Assembly: GCA_018873225.1 (NCBI GenBank)
Contig: JAEILZ010000002.1
Span: 930,001-994,000, forward strand
Source: [Phialemoniopsis] sp. UDSM-2020
Taxonomy: Eukaryota; Ascomycota; Sordariomycetes; Thyridiales; Thyridiaceae
DNA length: 64,000 bases
Direction: 5' to 3'
Numbering within the stretch: position 1 is the stretch's first letter; each line of letters begins with the position of its first letter. Both the position numbers and the translations under genes were made by a program. The notes under the pieces are model-generated. The model worked only from the letters and a program-made list of their open reading frames with translations. It ran no database searches and had not been told where the DNA came from. Below are positions 1 to 11,586 of the stretch, piece after piece.

Positions 1-61
1 CCTTGCCATCGACGGCGACCGGGTAGGTCTTGTCGAGGGAGCGATGGAATATGGCGGACAT
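1..61 (-). CDS. Probable class III aminotransferase, 5' end only
   Basis: An ATG read leftward at position 61 opens 20 clean codons (MSAIFHRSLDKTYPVAVDGK) that run off the left edge. The pattern of a short leader, an 'HRSL' element and then a 'VDGKG'-like turn resembles the N-terminus of fungal cytosolic PLP-dependent class III aminotransferases (the omega-amino acid/GABA transaminase superfamily). That is recognition from very few residues, and no PLP-lysine motif is visible. The gene is divergent from the NCS1 permease. Beside lamA/lamB a transaminase would make sense, because opening a lactam ring releases an omega-amino acid that must lose its amino group. The identity is tentative. Confidence 0.4.
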   Translation of the reverse strand, partial: MSAIFHRSLDKTYPVAVDGK

Positions 62-842
62 GGCTTGTCGTGGCTGATGTCGAGTGCCTTTTCCAAGTTG
101 GTTTTCTGCTGTACTGTGTCAAGCTGTCAACGACTTCTCAACGACTACCGGAGCATATCTTTCGCCAGAAGCTTATCTCGGCTCAGGGCTTGTGTTTTAT
201 CAAAGTCATTTTGATTGCAAACTGGACCAGATTGCCACTCTGCGTTCCCAGTCTATCACGAGATTCTCTGTTCTCCTCCGAAGACGGAAGGCCTAGATTG
301 AGGCGACCCTTGGAGGAGAGACATCGATCCATGCTCATCCCCAGCGAGTCTGATTGCCGTTTTAGGACAAGGCAGAGGCGATCCCCACCAGTCCCGTTTT
401 GTGTCTTTAGCTCTTCTCTAATTCGCTCCTGGGGTCGTTATCAGAAGTCATGAACTAGTCATGGACCCATCGAGCGAGTGGAAATTCCTGTTTCGGTCTA
501 GCACGATAACTAACAACTCTTGGGATCGAGTCTTCGCGCCACTCTCACGGCAAAGAAAACCACTTCGATACTGGGAGGTTCAAAGACTGGCCTCGACAAG
601 TCAATCCCTGGAGCCACGAGGGTCATGCGCATCGGCTGTTATCCTCGCTTGGCTGGACTTGGTATCTCTTGATCTAGACCATACCGCGTGATAACGCGCA
701 GTGTCAGATACTGCCCCGAGGTTCTTCAGGTGGCCTATAACTTGCATCCCAGGTGCCAGACTTGACCGATCCCAACCATCCCCAGACCAGTCATTCTTGT
801 CACATTACGTTTCCAAAGAGTCACGAGTCCAAGAAGGCAGCA
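62..842. promoter_or_regulatory. Divergent intergenic region, aminotransferase/NCS1 permease
   Basis: About 780 bp lie between two divergent start codons and should hold both promoters. The open frames here are short, overlapping and without recognisable content. I found no CGG-N8-CCG element like those upstream of lamA/lamB. Confidence 0.4.
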
Positions 843-2760
843 ATGAGTGTTGCAAAGATCCTCGATGTGCTCCGCGTCCCCAGCGAGGACGGCGGCCGTT
901 CAACCGACCGCTGGACCAACCCGGATATCCTGCCTGTGCGACCGGAGAACCGCAAATTTACGCACCGCTCCTACATGGGCTTTTGGTAAGTCCCAGTGAA
1001 TCTTCTTAATTGATTTGTCTTACTGTATCACGGCTGACCATATGCTTCCCCCCACCAGGGTTGCGGCAGGTATCGCAGCGACCTACTGGGTCATGGGCTC
1101 GACTGCCATCGCCAACGGCCTCAGTGCCGGGCAAGCCATCGCCGCCATGTTCCTCGGTGCCATTGTCTCTGGCGGCGTCTCCTGGGGCTGCGGCGAGTTT
1201 GGCATCAAGTACGCCCTTGGTTTCCCGATGATGAGCAGAGCGGCCTTTGGAATGTACGGCAGTTACTTTGTCGTCATCCTCAAGTGCTTCAGCAACTTTA
1301 TCTACAGTGGCATTCAGTGTTACTGGGGAGGCTTGGCCATGCGCGTCATGTTGGCTGCCATCTTCCCTAGCTTCTACCGGTTGCCGAACTCATTCCCTGA
1401 AAGGTACGTTTTGCACCGACGCCTGTATTGCAGAAGACGTGGCTAACATGCAAGCAGCGCACACATCACGACTCAGGAGTTCATTGGCACGATGATCTAC
1501 TTTGTCATCTTCGTGGCCCTCATCTTCGTCAAGCCGTATAAGCTGCACACCTTCTTTTTCATCAGCTTCATTGGCGTTTCCTGCACCATGGTCGGCACGT
1601 TCATTTGGGCCATGGCAGCCAACGGTGGTGCTGGCGATCTTGTTGCTCCCCCACAGAAGCTGAGCACTGGGTAGGTTCATGCGCTTGCAACCATGGGTAG
1701 AGCTTTTGCTAACCAATGGACGATAGCGACACCGTCTTCCGTTTCTTCCAAGCTATCTGTACCATGGCGACAACATACACTGGTGTCAGTATCCGTCACT
1801 CGGACTGGAGTCGCTACACCAAGACACCATCGGCAGCCAGGATGGGTATCTGGATCGGCTGCCCCCTGTCTGTCTCTCTATCAGCCATGTTCGGTATCTT
1901 CGTCACCAGCGCCACGCGCCAGATGTACGGACAGATTATTTGGCAGCCTATTACCCTGCTTTCACACATCCAGGCCGTTGACTACAGCGCTACTTCGCGT
2001 GCTGGTACCTTCTTCGGTGGTTTGGGATGGTTCCTAAGTCAGATTGCTGTGAGTTCTAATCAGTCATCGTCTTTTGTGACAAATGCTAACTAGGGATAGG
2101 TCAACATCTCTTCCAATGCTGTTGCCACTGGTATGGACCTGGCCTCCATCCTGCCAGAGTGGATCAACGCCCGCCGCGGAAGCATGATACTCGCCATCAT
2201 CGCCCTGGGGTCCTGCCCGTGGAACCTCGTCAACAACCCCAGCACCTTCATCACCGTCATCGGCTCGCTCGGTCTCTTCATCTCGCCGCTGATCGGCATC
2301 TACATCGCCGACTACACCATTGTGCGCAAGCGCTTGTACAAGGTCCCCGACCTGTACGTGGGCAACAAGTCGTCCATCTACTGGTACCAGTTTGGTTTCC
2401 ACTGGCGGTCGTTCCTGACCTGGATCTCCCTCATTTGGATGTCTCTTCGTAAGTTGACTGGTCCTCATTACCGACGATGTACAATTACTGACGTTTCCTG
2501 TAATAGCTGGCTTTGCTGGAGCTATTGGTGGATACAAAGTGGCCAAGCCATGGACACAGATCTTCCAGATCTCGTTCTTGATCGGTCTAGTTGGGGGTTT
2601 CTTCATCTATTCCGCCATCTGCCGCTTTTCTCCTCCTCCTGGCCTCGGCATCTATGAGTTGTACCCTTCGACCGAGGGCGAGACCGTGGAGGATGACAAC
2701 AGCTACGATGGTCTGAAGGAGGCTCCTCGAGTTGGTGTTGCCAAAGATGAGTCTGTCTAA
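843..2760 (+). CDS. NCS1-family nucleobase/allantoin/hydantoin-type permease
   Basis: Six exons (843-985, 1059-1403, 1458-1670, 1727-2048, 2100-2448, 2507-2760) join in frame to 541 residues, the usual size for fungal NCS1 permeases. The N-terminal 'DRWTNPDILPV' followed by a first membrane helix, the alternating hydrophobic segments, the 'SIRHSDWSRY' stretch before a central helix, and 'CPWNLVNNPSTFITVIGS' with 'GPLIGI/YIADY'-like helices are typical of the family (Fur, Dal4, Fcy2 and bacterial Mhp1 relatives). The protein should be a plasma-membrane symporter for a small cyclic nitrogen compound such as uracil, allantoin or hydantoin. The substrate cannot be read from sequence. Its place beside the lamA/lamB lactam genes suggests a lactam or cyclic amide. 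The C-terminal tail is acidic and cytoplasmic. All introns are GT-AG. Confidence 0.88.
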
Positions 2761-2896
2761 GATGTGTGTAGGAATGCATGTATGGGTGATAAGAAAGGTG
2801 GCTCGGGCCTTTTCCTGTCAATGTAGCGTCAAGTATCGAGAATTAAGGACGTAGCTTGCTTCATACGTCATGTATATTTCTCTGGATATACTTCTA

Positions 2897-4801
2897 TCAA
2901 CATATAAACAATGATCTTTCCTTCATGAGATCTGGAGCCATCACCGCTCGTGAACATGATCCTTGATCCGACGGTTCCGCAACGAGCGCAGCATCCGAGG
3001 CAGCCCACATCAGATCAAATGATGCTGTCAGTGATATCCTAGACTCCATGGGATACTGCTTGCTGAGGTTTAGGTTCTTAGCCTTGATAAGCTGACGGTG
3101 ATCCGGTCTGGTCGCCGCCAGCGCGGCCGCGTACAGGGGCAGAGAGAGTTGCGAGTCCGGCCCGCAGCCGATGGGCAATGACTCTAGCAAGTTAATGAGC
3201 TGCTTGAGAGGGAATTGTGTGCGGGCCGAGGCGCGAGAGTCGTGGAAGATTCGGCGATGCAGCAGGATGTTTGCGCTCCAGTAGTAGCACTGCCCAACGG
3301 CGTCGAAATATTTGGAATCAGCATTGAGTTGATCAGGCACGGGACCCTCATCCGTGCGGAGGCGACGAGAATAAGACGCTAAGTCGAATTCGAGGTCATG
3401 TGCCTTTAGCATGACCTCGTCGTGGGAGAGACCCTCTGTCGCGTCGGCGTTGAGATGAGAAATGCGCGCCAGTATTGCGATGATAGCAAAGGGACAACCC
3501 GTTGTCTCTTGGAAAGTGGGTGTCGCGCTGTCAGGCACGTACTCGCATTCGTTAAAGTACCAGAAGGAAGGCGACAGCAGAGGACGACGGTGCCAGAAGA
3601 TGGAGGCCAGCACGTCGATGAAAGCCATGCGCTGTACCAGGACCAACCCAATCGCCGACGAGGGTTTCGCGCTCTCGTAGCCGAGTTCTCTGAAGAGGCT
3701 TACACCTGACGCGATATGGCTATGAATGACATCGGTGCCATTGGCAATCTCGATGGTGATTTGTAGGAGGATGGCCGCGAGCAGATCCCTCTTGAGGCAT
3801 GCAAGGTCTCCAGCTCCGGCCGCCCGGCCATCGTTCGTCAGGGCCTCCACGCTCTTGCGCAGCGACGTGAGGGCTTGTGACTGTCTCTTCAACGCGACAG
3901 ACTTTGGCACAATGCTTCGCATGTACATATACGTCGTAGCCACGGACACGATTGTGTCGAGGAGCATGGGCGACGACAGCGACAGCATCGCAATCTGCTG
4001 GTATCCGTTGCGAACGCCGCCGAATGCCGGCAGGATCAACGCTACGGACCGGACGAAGTATGCGTAGGCGATATGCCTGCCGTCATCCTGGAACAACATG
4101 GAGCAGAGATCGTCATTGAACAGTGGCCCGATGGCCCACGAAGCCTGTTCGCTAATCCACCCTGTCTCCTCTTGTTGGCTGTTTGTATTGGTGTCGTCTG
4201 GTCCAAGGTCCGCGTCAACATCCAGGACTTGACCAGTGCTATGTAGAGGAAGGTTCCATTCTTCCATAGATGTAATCTCGTTCAGTATCGAGGATATTGT
4301 TGAGTCGTCGGGGTACTCGCTGAAGAACAGCTGGTCGGGTAGGGTTTGGGGAGAGTCGAGTCCTGGTAGCGCCGACGCGTGGGTATTGCCAGCTTCGGAC
4401 TCGGCACTAGTTCTTGACGTAGCAGGGGAGGGTATCGCCGAGGGAGCGGCCTCGTAGGGAGTGGAGGGTGTCGCATATTCGAGTGTGCCTTGATCGAGAT
4501 CGGTCGGTTCGGTCGCTGGCTGAGGGGCCGTGAGAGGAGACTTTCGACTTGTCGGGCGGCGCTGGCTTCTCTGCCCACGCTGTCTGGGCGCTCGTGGTAG
4601 TCGGGTACCATTGAACCATCGTAGATTGCGATTGTACTCGCACTCAATCGAGAGCCTGGAGCAGCGCCCACAGCGCGGCCTGCCCTCGTCGCATTTCTTG
4701 TGCTGCTGTAGACACCCGGCGCAGCCTGAAAAGGTCAGCATTCAGAGCAGTCAGCAATGAGCAGGGCTCAGTGACATACCGCTTCTTGATCTTGCACTCA
4801 T
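2897..4801 (-). CDS. Zn(II)2Cys6 transcription factor
   Basis: Two exons: a 22-nt first coding exon (4801-4780) and a long second exon (4725-2897), giving 616 residues. The first exon brings the frame to the start of a complete binuclear zinc cluster, C-x2-C-x6-C-x5-C-x2-C-x6-C, at residues 9-36, followed by a basic, proline/arginine-rich linker. The C-terminal two thirds, helical and with hydrophobic stretches, resembles a fungal-specific activator domain (Fungal_trans_2 type). It lies tail-to-tail with the NCS1 permease (136 bp apart), and its promoter faces the 3' end of lamA, so it is a candidate pathway regulator. An upstream inverted-repeat cluster (5008-5046) could be a control site. 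An additional intron near the 3' end is not excluded. Confidence 0.85.
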
Positions 4802-5007
4802 TTTCGCTTCTTCACCTGGTGTCTGACATGATATGAACGTGGCACGAACAAAGAAGAGTTAGAGAACCTGGAAAACTTCGTGACAGAAACGAGTCAAGCA
4901 GGGCCAACAGTCCGGGGCTCCGCAGATAAGGGCAGAAGCGGGGGATGGCATTCTGTCGGTAACCAATGACCAGTGGCGTGTCTGACCCTGGCGATCTCCA
5001 CTAATAG

Positions 5008-5046
5008 TCTCCAAACCCTCCGCACCGTGGTTTGATTAGTGCGGAG
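5008..5046. repeat. Nested inverted repeats upstream of the Zn2Cys6 gene
   Basis: CTCCGCAC (5018-5025) pairs perfectly with GTGCGGAG (5039-5046). CAAACC (5012-5017) pairs with GGTTTG (5029-5034). CACTAAT (around 5009-5015 upstream) matches ATTAGTG across the same centre. The dyads overlap, so only some can form at once. They sit 210-245 bp upstream of the regulator's start codon and include CCG/CGG triplets. Confidence 0.5.
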
Positions 5047-5406
5047 TCGGATCACTGTCGAGCCAATGGAAGAAAGAAAAGACACCCGGCTAGAAGGGCT
5101 TGAAGACCCTTGTGAGAAGCCCAAGTTCTAGGCCGACGACTAACACTCCATTCATTTTGAGTCCTTTGAAAGTGAGGTTACCTTGCCGAGGTCTTTGGAC
5201 GGGCTAGGGGCTGGGTGTTATTAAGTGGGAATCAAGAAAGTCAGTTTTATTCTCAGGGTCCTGACAGTGTTAAAATTTCATTCATATCTTTCTTTCTTGT
5301 AGACTCAAGCAATTACAATGATCTCACACATGTTTGAGTTTATGGCGGTCTAAGTTTGTCGACTTGTTTTCTATGTTAATCTAATCGGACTGGTCTCAGC
5401 CAGTCC

Positions 5407-8400
5407 CTAGCCCTGCGGCTCAAGACCCAGGAGAAGATCACCAGGCTCAACCAAATCCGACTCTTGCTTCAAGATGGCAGAGACCTTGTACTTTTTCTTT
5501 GCTTTCGGAGCGCAGATCGAGAATTCCATCTTCATTGCCTCCAGGACCACCAAGACATCCCCGCCGTTGACGATGTCGCCGGTACCAACTTTAATCTTCC
5601 AAATGCGGGCGTTCATGGTAGATTGTACGCGCGTGTGTTTTGGATCTGGACCGATGATGTTTAGTACGGGCTGTGCTCTCTTAGCGGGCTCGCTGATTTA
5701 CCTAGTTCCTGTACAGCATGTTGGGACTTGACCCCGTTGGTTTGAGATTTCGCGGCCAGTGCCTTCTCAGTTTTCCACTGAGCGAGGAGTTCGTTCTCCC
5801 TTTTGATGACCGGGTTAGCTTGCCATCCGAAGCCACACAGACATCTAAGCGCAACTTACTTTGCCAGTTCCTCCTCAGCGGCCACCTTCTGTAATGCCCG
5901 GAGCTGGACGACCTCATCGTGTGTCCTCTCGACAAGCGCGTTGTACTCTGATATGTCAAACAAAGTGTCCTGATATTCCACCTTGTACAGACCAGCTTGG
6001 TAGAGCCTGTTGACCTCGTCAAACTTTTGGCGGGAGACGCTCTTGAACACGACCTGGTCAAAAGGCTCAAATAACCAAGGCCTGTCCGAGGTGTAGTTTG
6101 GCTTCCTTCCGAATGTATCGAATGGAAGACCTGGAAGAGTGATGCCCCATAGCCTGCGAGTGTTAGATTTTGTAACATTCGAGTTCAAAAACGTTCCAAA
6201 GCTTACATGTAACCACCTGGCCTGCGTTCAATGTATTAGTCGTCAAAGCCATAATGATGATGGAACTCATATTCAGCACTTACGACTCAACTGGGTAGAT
6301 GGCTGACGTATTACCACCTGTACCGAGCGCGCCGGCTGGAGTGATAGTACGGGAGGGATTGGACTTAGGTACCGTGATTCGTTTGCGCGGATCAACCTGG
6401 ACGATGATCGGCAAGCCCATGAGCCCGGTACTGGCGATGACAAGAAACGGTGTTCCGACAACACAGCTGAGAACATCATCACGCGACTTCAACGCGTTAT
6501 TTCGTCGGATGAAGTCGATGTTGTCGGGCAGGTAGGTCGCGTAAGGGCGCTGCGTCTCCATATATCGCTGCGTAGCCACCTTGTTCTCCTCCGCATCGAA
6601 CACCATGGGCACGTGGTACGTCTTGCCTTTGTAAGTGGTCGAGTCGACAAGTCCACTCTCGATGCGCGCAAGAGTCTCGACGGCGTCTTTCTGGCTAATG
6701 ACTGCAGGGTCAAATGCCACAAAGACACTCATTGTGTGTGGTCGCGTCACTCGGTGGAAACCCAGAGGCGGATCGTCGAGCATTCGCTGAACAATTTGCT
6801 GGGCTCGCACGCGAACTTGGAGATCGAAGACCTGCGAGCCAAAGTCGCAGAGTAAACCGCGGTCTCCGGCTTGTCTGAGCACAAATCTAGGTAGGCCTTG
6901 GCTCTCAGCTCGCTCGTAGAGTACCGATGTGTTTGGGGTTGATGCTGAGAGAGCGACTGATACCAGACCGGCGGAGTTATTTGCCGTGCCACCCTGGATC
7001 GCGGTCAATATGTCCTTCAGGAGTTGCTCCCACTTTCCTTCTAACGACATACTGTCCTCCCATGAGCAAGGACGGAACTGGATCTCGTCGCCGGGTTTCA
7101 GCTGGCCGAGCTTGTGCATCTCGCACGACGCGACCGTCAGAACGGAGATGAACCCGCTCTGGACTGGAGAATCAGCCGTGAACACAACAGCAGCATCACC
7201 CGTGAAGCTCAGGCCGCCCATGGGATAGCCGTAACCAAGGACGTTACTGGGGTGGCTGCCGCCCTCGCCACCGGACTCGCGCGACCACTCCGGAGAAGGG
7301 CCGTCGAGACGCACTCCGCCGCGACTGGAGCTGAACGCGACTTTGTAGGTTGTCTCGTACAGAGACTTCCTGCCTTTCTCTGTGAGGAACTCATCAGAGT
7401 AGTACGGCCCCGGCAAAGCGTAGAGGGTTGTGGCTCCGTCAACATCTGGAATGAGAGCCTGGGGTAGTGAGTATAGCTTCTTCTGTTGAAGCACCTCAGG
7501 CTCAAGCTTTGCTATCCTCAGTACGTCACCCGCTCGCAATGTGCGGCCCTACATCTGTCAGCAAACAGCTACCTGGCAAGCTTGCTGGCGCACTCACTTG
7601 ATAGCCCCCCCATTTCAAAGACGGAGTCGTACTCTTGGAGCCAAGGTACGAACCACTGTGAGTGGACAAGAGTGGTCAGCGCAAGTCGTGGTTGTATCTG
7701 TGGCTGATGGTAACTCACACTCCCGGAAGGCCACCCAGAACAGATAGATAGGCTCTGCAACCTGTGGATGTGTGCGACCCAATGATGACCTCGGAACCCT
7801 TGCGAACAATATGGCGGGACCACATCGCGGCGGCAGCACCATCGATGGTGAATTCGAAAGGCGCTCCACAAAGCGCGATGACAGCGTCTTGATGAAACAT
7901 GATCGTGGGACCAGCATGTGTGATTTCAAAGGCCTCGGTGCCCTCATCGTTGCCAACCAACATATTTGCAACTGGAAATAGGATACGTTAGTGAATTGCG
8001 ATTACTTTCCAGGAAGTGTTGAAATAAAATCCATACTTCGTAGCGATACACTGTCCATGGGCCCAGAGACTGGAACACCACTTGGACGGTTGGGCCGGCC
8101 CGGGTAGTCTTGCACGGTGGTGTACAAGCCGCCATCCTTGAACTCCATGAGTGAAGGCTCGAACTTGAAAGAGTCGAGCATACTGGTGAGCGTTTGGCCC
8201 GATTGTACCTCTTGGGCACGAGCATTAGTAAATTGAGACGTAGCGGAAGGGTGCAGGTGAGCCTTTTATACCTGGGGATTGGACAATCGCAAGGAGAAAC
8301 TCGAGATTTGTTGGTGGTCCCAAGAGCTCAGTTTCATACAAGGTGGAGGCCAGAGAAGCCAGTGCCTCTTCCCTCGAGTTCCCATGAACCATCACCTTGG

Positions 8401-10032
8401 CTAACAGAGGGTCTGTGAAGGGATTCCATCAGTATCATCCCAGATAATCGATCAGAGCTACTCACCGAAGTAGGGTGTTACCAGAGTTCCCCTCTCGATC
8501 CATGTGTCCACTCGAATGCCTTCTCCAGCAGGGAAAGACACATCCGTGAACAGGCCCGGAGCAGGCTTGTAGTCATCGGCGGGGTTCTCTGCGTAGACTC
8601 GTACTTCGATAGCATGTCCTCGGGGCTCAGCTCCATCGTGACGTAAAAGGTCCAAAGAATCCATTCCGGGGAGCCCATTAACCTCAGCTTGTGCTTGGAG
8701 AAGCATCAACTTCACAATGTCAACATTGTAGCAGAGCTCAGAAACTCCGTGTTCGACCTAGATGAAGGGGATCAGCAATGTTGAACGTCGTGGACTTAGG
8801 AAGGCCACTCAGTACCTGTAACCTGGTGTTCATCTCAAGGAAGTAAAACTCCCCATCGTCGTCATTCACGAGAAACTCGATTGTGCCGGCTGACTTGTAC
8901 TTGACAGATTTGGCCAAGTCCAGAGATGCATGTCTGAGCTTTGCCCTTAGACCCGGATTCTTGAGCACGAATGGACTGGGCGTTTCTTCCAAGACTTTCT
9001 GATGGCGCCGCTGGACTGAGCATTCACGCTCTCCAAGCCAGATAACGTCCCCTTGACCGTTGCCGAATATCTGAGCTTCGATGTGTCTGATGACGGTCTG
9101 CATTTAGTACACTTGGAAGGCCGATTCCCTGGCAGGATGTGGGGGCGAACCTTGCGTTGCCAACGTATTTCTCGAGGAAGAGTCCACCGTCCTTGAAAAG
9201 GGATTCGCCTCGACTGCGGACAATGTCGACTGCTGCAACTAGGTTCTCCGGGTCGTGACAGGCAATCAGACCCATCCCTCCGCCACCCGCAGTGGCTTTG
9301 ACCATCACCTATGTTTGTTAGTAATTCTTGAGACACAACAACGTCGCAGAATACTTACAGGATATCCGATTCTTTGTGCTTCTGATATTGCCTCCTCCTT
9401 TGATTGTATCATGGATGTTCCGGGGACGACAGGAACCTGGTAGTGTGGTCAGTAAGGGGATGTTCCAAAAACGGGCAGTAATGCCATACTCCAGCTTGCA
9501 TCGCCAGCTCCCTTGCCCTATGCTTGAGGCCAAACTCTGTGATAGTCTCTGATGCTGGTCCCGCAAATACGATGCCGGATGCCTGCAGCATCTGGGCGAA
9601 TTGGCTATTCTCACTGAGAAATCCATAACCAGGTATCACAATGCGAATGTCGTGCTCTTTGCAGATAGCTACAATCTTTTCGCTATGGCTTGTTGTTAGC
9701 ATGAAATATGGCGAAGGAAGAAAAGCTACCACCTACCTGTTCAAGTATCCCGAATTACCAGTCTCGTGCAACGCAACCGCCTCATCGGCCATGCGTACGT
9801 GCGGTGAAGATGCTACAGTGCTGTTAGATGTAATCGTTGTAGAGCATATATCATGAGGTGGAAATCACCATCTTCATCAGAGTATATTGCGGTTGTATGA
9901 AAACCAAGCTGCAGGAGCGTTAGCCCTGCTGCGTGCACGAGCAGTACAGCCGTACTGAGGACGTCTTACCGATTTACAGCCATTGATCAAGCGGACGGCG
10001 ATCTCGCCTCGGTTCGCAATGAGTGTCTTCAT
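5407..10032 (-). CDS. lamA: LamA-type biotin-dependent carboxylase/lactam amidolyase
   Basis: Seventeen exons between 10032 and 5407 join in frame to 1235 residues (exon lengths sum to 3708 nt). Order of domains: biotin carboxylase N-domain starting 'MKTLIANRGEIAVR'; ATP-grasp with the glycine loop GGGGMG and the 'MNTRLQVEHGV' motif; biotin carboxylase C-domain (to about residue 435); KipA/PxpC-like carboxyltransferase half beginning near residue 465 ('TTVQDYPGR...GVPVSGPMD'); KipI/PxpB-like half (about 780-1020); a linker; and a C-terminal biotinyl domain with EAMKME, the biotin lysine near residue 1195. The amidase domain of urea amidolyase (Dur1,2) is absent. In A. nidulans the divergent lamA/lamB pair is needed to use 2-pyrrolidinone as nitrogen source. 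The divergent arrangement with lamB here matches. The gene includes a 15-nt exon (6221-6207). Confidence 0.88.
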
Positions 10033-10374
10033 GATAGCCAAGCCTCAATTGCAAAGAAGGATTGCCACAGTCGAAGATACGTGGAAAAGGGAGGCGTGTT
10101 TGACGCCGTAGCTGGAGGTCTCGCGATCAAGCATGTGATGGCCAGCCCTTGGTCGATAACAATGCTGAAACAAACGAGTGTGGACAAAGAATGCGCCGGG
10201 GTCTAATGCCTCGTAAGGAAAGCTCCGCTTCAATTCACCGGTTCATACTGACAGACTGAACCTATCCCTTCAGATGTCCTCGTGTTAAAATGGCGTCAGG
10301 ACACTGACGGTCCAGATTCAGAGATTCGCGAAGGCGCGCTAGTCAGTGCTTGCCACGATACAAGCTAGCGACAT

Positions 10375-10388
10375 CGGCTTTTAGGCCG
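10375..10388. promoter_or_regulatory. CGG-N8-CCG element 1
   Basis: The sequence CGGCTTTTAGGCCG is an inverted pair of CGG triplets with an 8-bp spacer, 345 bp from lamA's and 333 bp from lamB's start codon, near the centre of the divergent promoter. It is a candidate Zn2Cys6 dimer site. Confidence 0.5.
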
Positions 10389-10592
10389 CCCTCGGTGGCT
10401 TTGTGCCAAGATCCTTGGAGTCGGTCGAGTGAGCAGCGTGGATTTATGCCGTTTTAGGCAATTCGACTCGCTCTTACGACTCACGAATTCCGACACCCCG
10501 CAGAACCTGGAGCTGGCATGCATGGCAAGTTGGAGTAAGACCACAACCTGAACTGGGGTTCTATTGAATGTTTGGTTGCCACTATCTTTGTC

Positions 10593-10606
10593 CGGATTGG
10601 GAGCCG
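10593..10606. promoter_or_regulatory. CGG-N8-CCG element 2
   Basis: The sequence CGGATTGGGAGCCG has the same triplets and the same 8-bp spacing as element 1 but an unrelated spacer. This is what selection on the triplets alone would leave. It lies 115 bp upstream of the lamB start codon. Confidence 0.5.
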
Positions 10607-10720
10607 CAATCCTGTGAAGCCAGTGCTTCATCTTACAATACGAACAGCTCTTATTGATCGCCACACACTGATTCTCATGATACCTAAACGATCTTGAGCG
10701 CACCCAACAAGACATTCACG

Positions 10721-11586
10721 ATGGCGCACGTCACGATCAACTGCGATATGGGCGAGGGCGTCGGGCAGTGGAAAATGGTAAATTCACCAGCCACTTCATG
10801 ATAGTGAATATGAAGCTAACACGTCGGCGGCTCAGGGCCCAGATGAGGATCTCATGCCCATGACCGACATTGCCAACATCGCCTGCGGCTTCCACGCCGG
10901 CGACCCGGCGACCATGATGAAGACGGTGCGCCTGGCCAAGAAACACGGCAAGCCCGTCGGCGCGCACCCGGGCCTGCCCGACAAGGAGGGGTTCGGCCGT
11001 CGCTTCATGGACATCGCGCCCGAGGACCTGTACTGCCACGTGCTGTACCAGGTCGGGTCGCTGCAGGCGATGCTCGCCGCCGAGGGGATGCGGCTCAACC
11101 ACATCAAGCCGCACGGGCGCCTGTACCGCATGATCAAGGACTATCCGGAGATCGGCGACGCGTGCATGCGCGCCGTCAAGACTTTCGGCGTGCCGTTTAT
11201 CGGCCTGCCTGGTACGGCGCACGAGGAGCTTTGCCGGAAGCACGGTGTGGAGTTCATCGCCGAGTTCTTCCCTGACTTGTGGTATGACGATGAGGGGCAG
11301 ACTGTGCCGATATTGTGAGTTGCCCAAGGTTGTATCGATGACAGGACTGGCTGTACTAATTATACTTGAAACCAGAACGGCGGGTAGGGTACCGGCCGCA
11401 GACATCAAGCCCAAGATGGACAAGGTCATCGCGACGGAGATGGTGACTTCAATAAAAGGCAACGAGGCCAAGGTACCGATGGCTGGAAGAGGCTTCACAT
11501 GCTGCATACACAGCGATCTACCAAATGCATTGGAGAACATGACAGCAGTACGGAGAGCAGTTGACGAGGCCGCGGCTAGGTCATGA
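10721..11586 (+). CDS. lamB: LamB/YcsF family protein (PxpA-like lactam hydrolase subunit)
   Basis: Three exons (10721-10777, 10836-11314, 11376-11586) give 248 residues, the normal family length. The family hallmarks are present in order: 'INCDMGEG' at the N-terminus, 'NIACGFHAGDP', 'GAHPGLPD', 'HIKPHGRLY' and a C-terminal 'CIHSDLPNALENM'. The conserved Asp, His and Lys residues of these motifs are intact. In bacteria PxpA works with PxpB and PxpC as ATP-dependent 5-oxoprolinase. In fungi the B and C parts are fused inside LamA, so LamB is expected to work with the divergent LamA. Its stop codon overlaps that of the convergent regulator inside the palindrome TCATGA. Confidence 0.88.

Larger units (their letters stand above)
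10033..10720. promoter_or_regulatory. Bidirectional lamA-lamB promoter
   Basis: This 688-bp region separates the divergent lamA and lamB start codons. It contains two inverted CGG-N8-CCG elements, at 10375-10388 and 10593-10606. Both have the form recognised by dimeric Zn2Cys6 activators and both have exactly the same 8-bp spacing. HGATAR sites (AreA/NIT2-type nitrogen control) occur at 10154-10159 (+) and 10582-10587 (-), the second overlapping the neighbourhood of a CGG element. This is the architecture expected for pathway-specific induction combined with nitrogen derepression. Binding is inferred. Confidence 0.65.

Noticed and set aside
5407..10032. Urea amidolyase (Dur1,2) for the large carboxylase
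   Set aside because: The allophanate hydrolase amidase domain is absent and lamB is divergent, so LamA-type is the better call.
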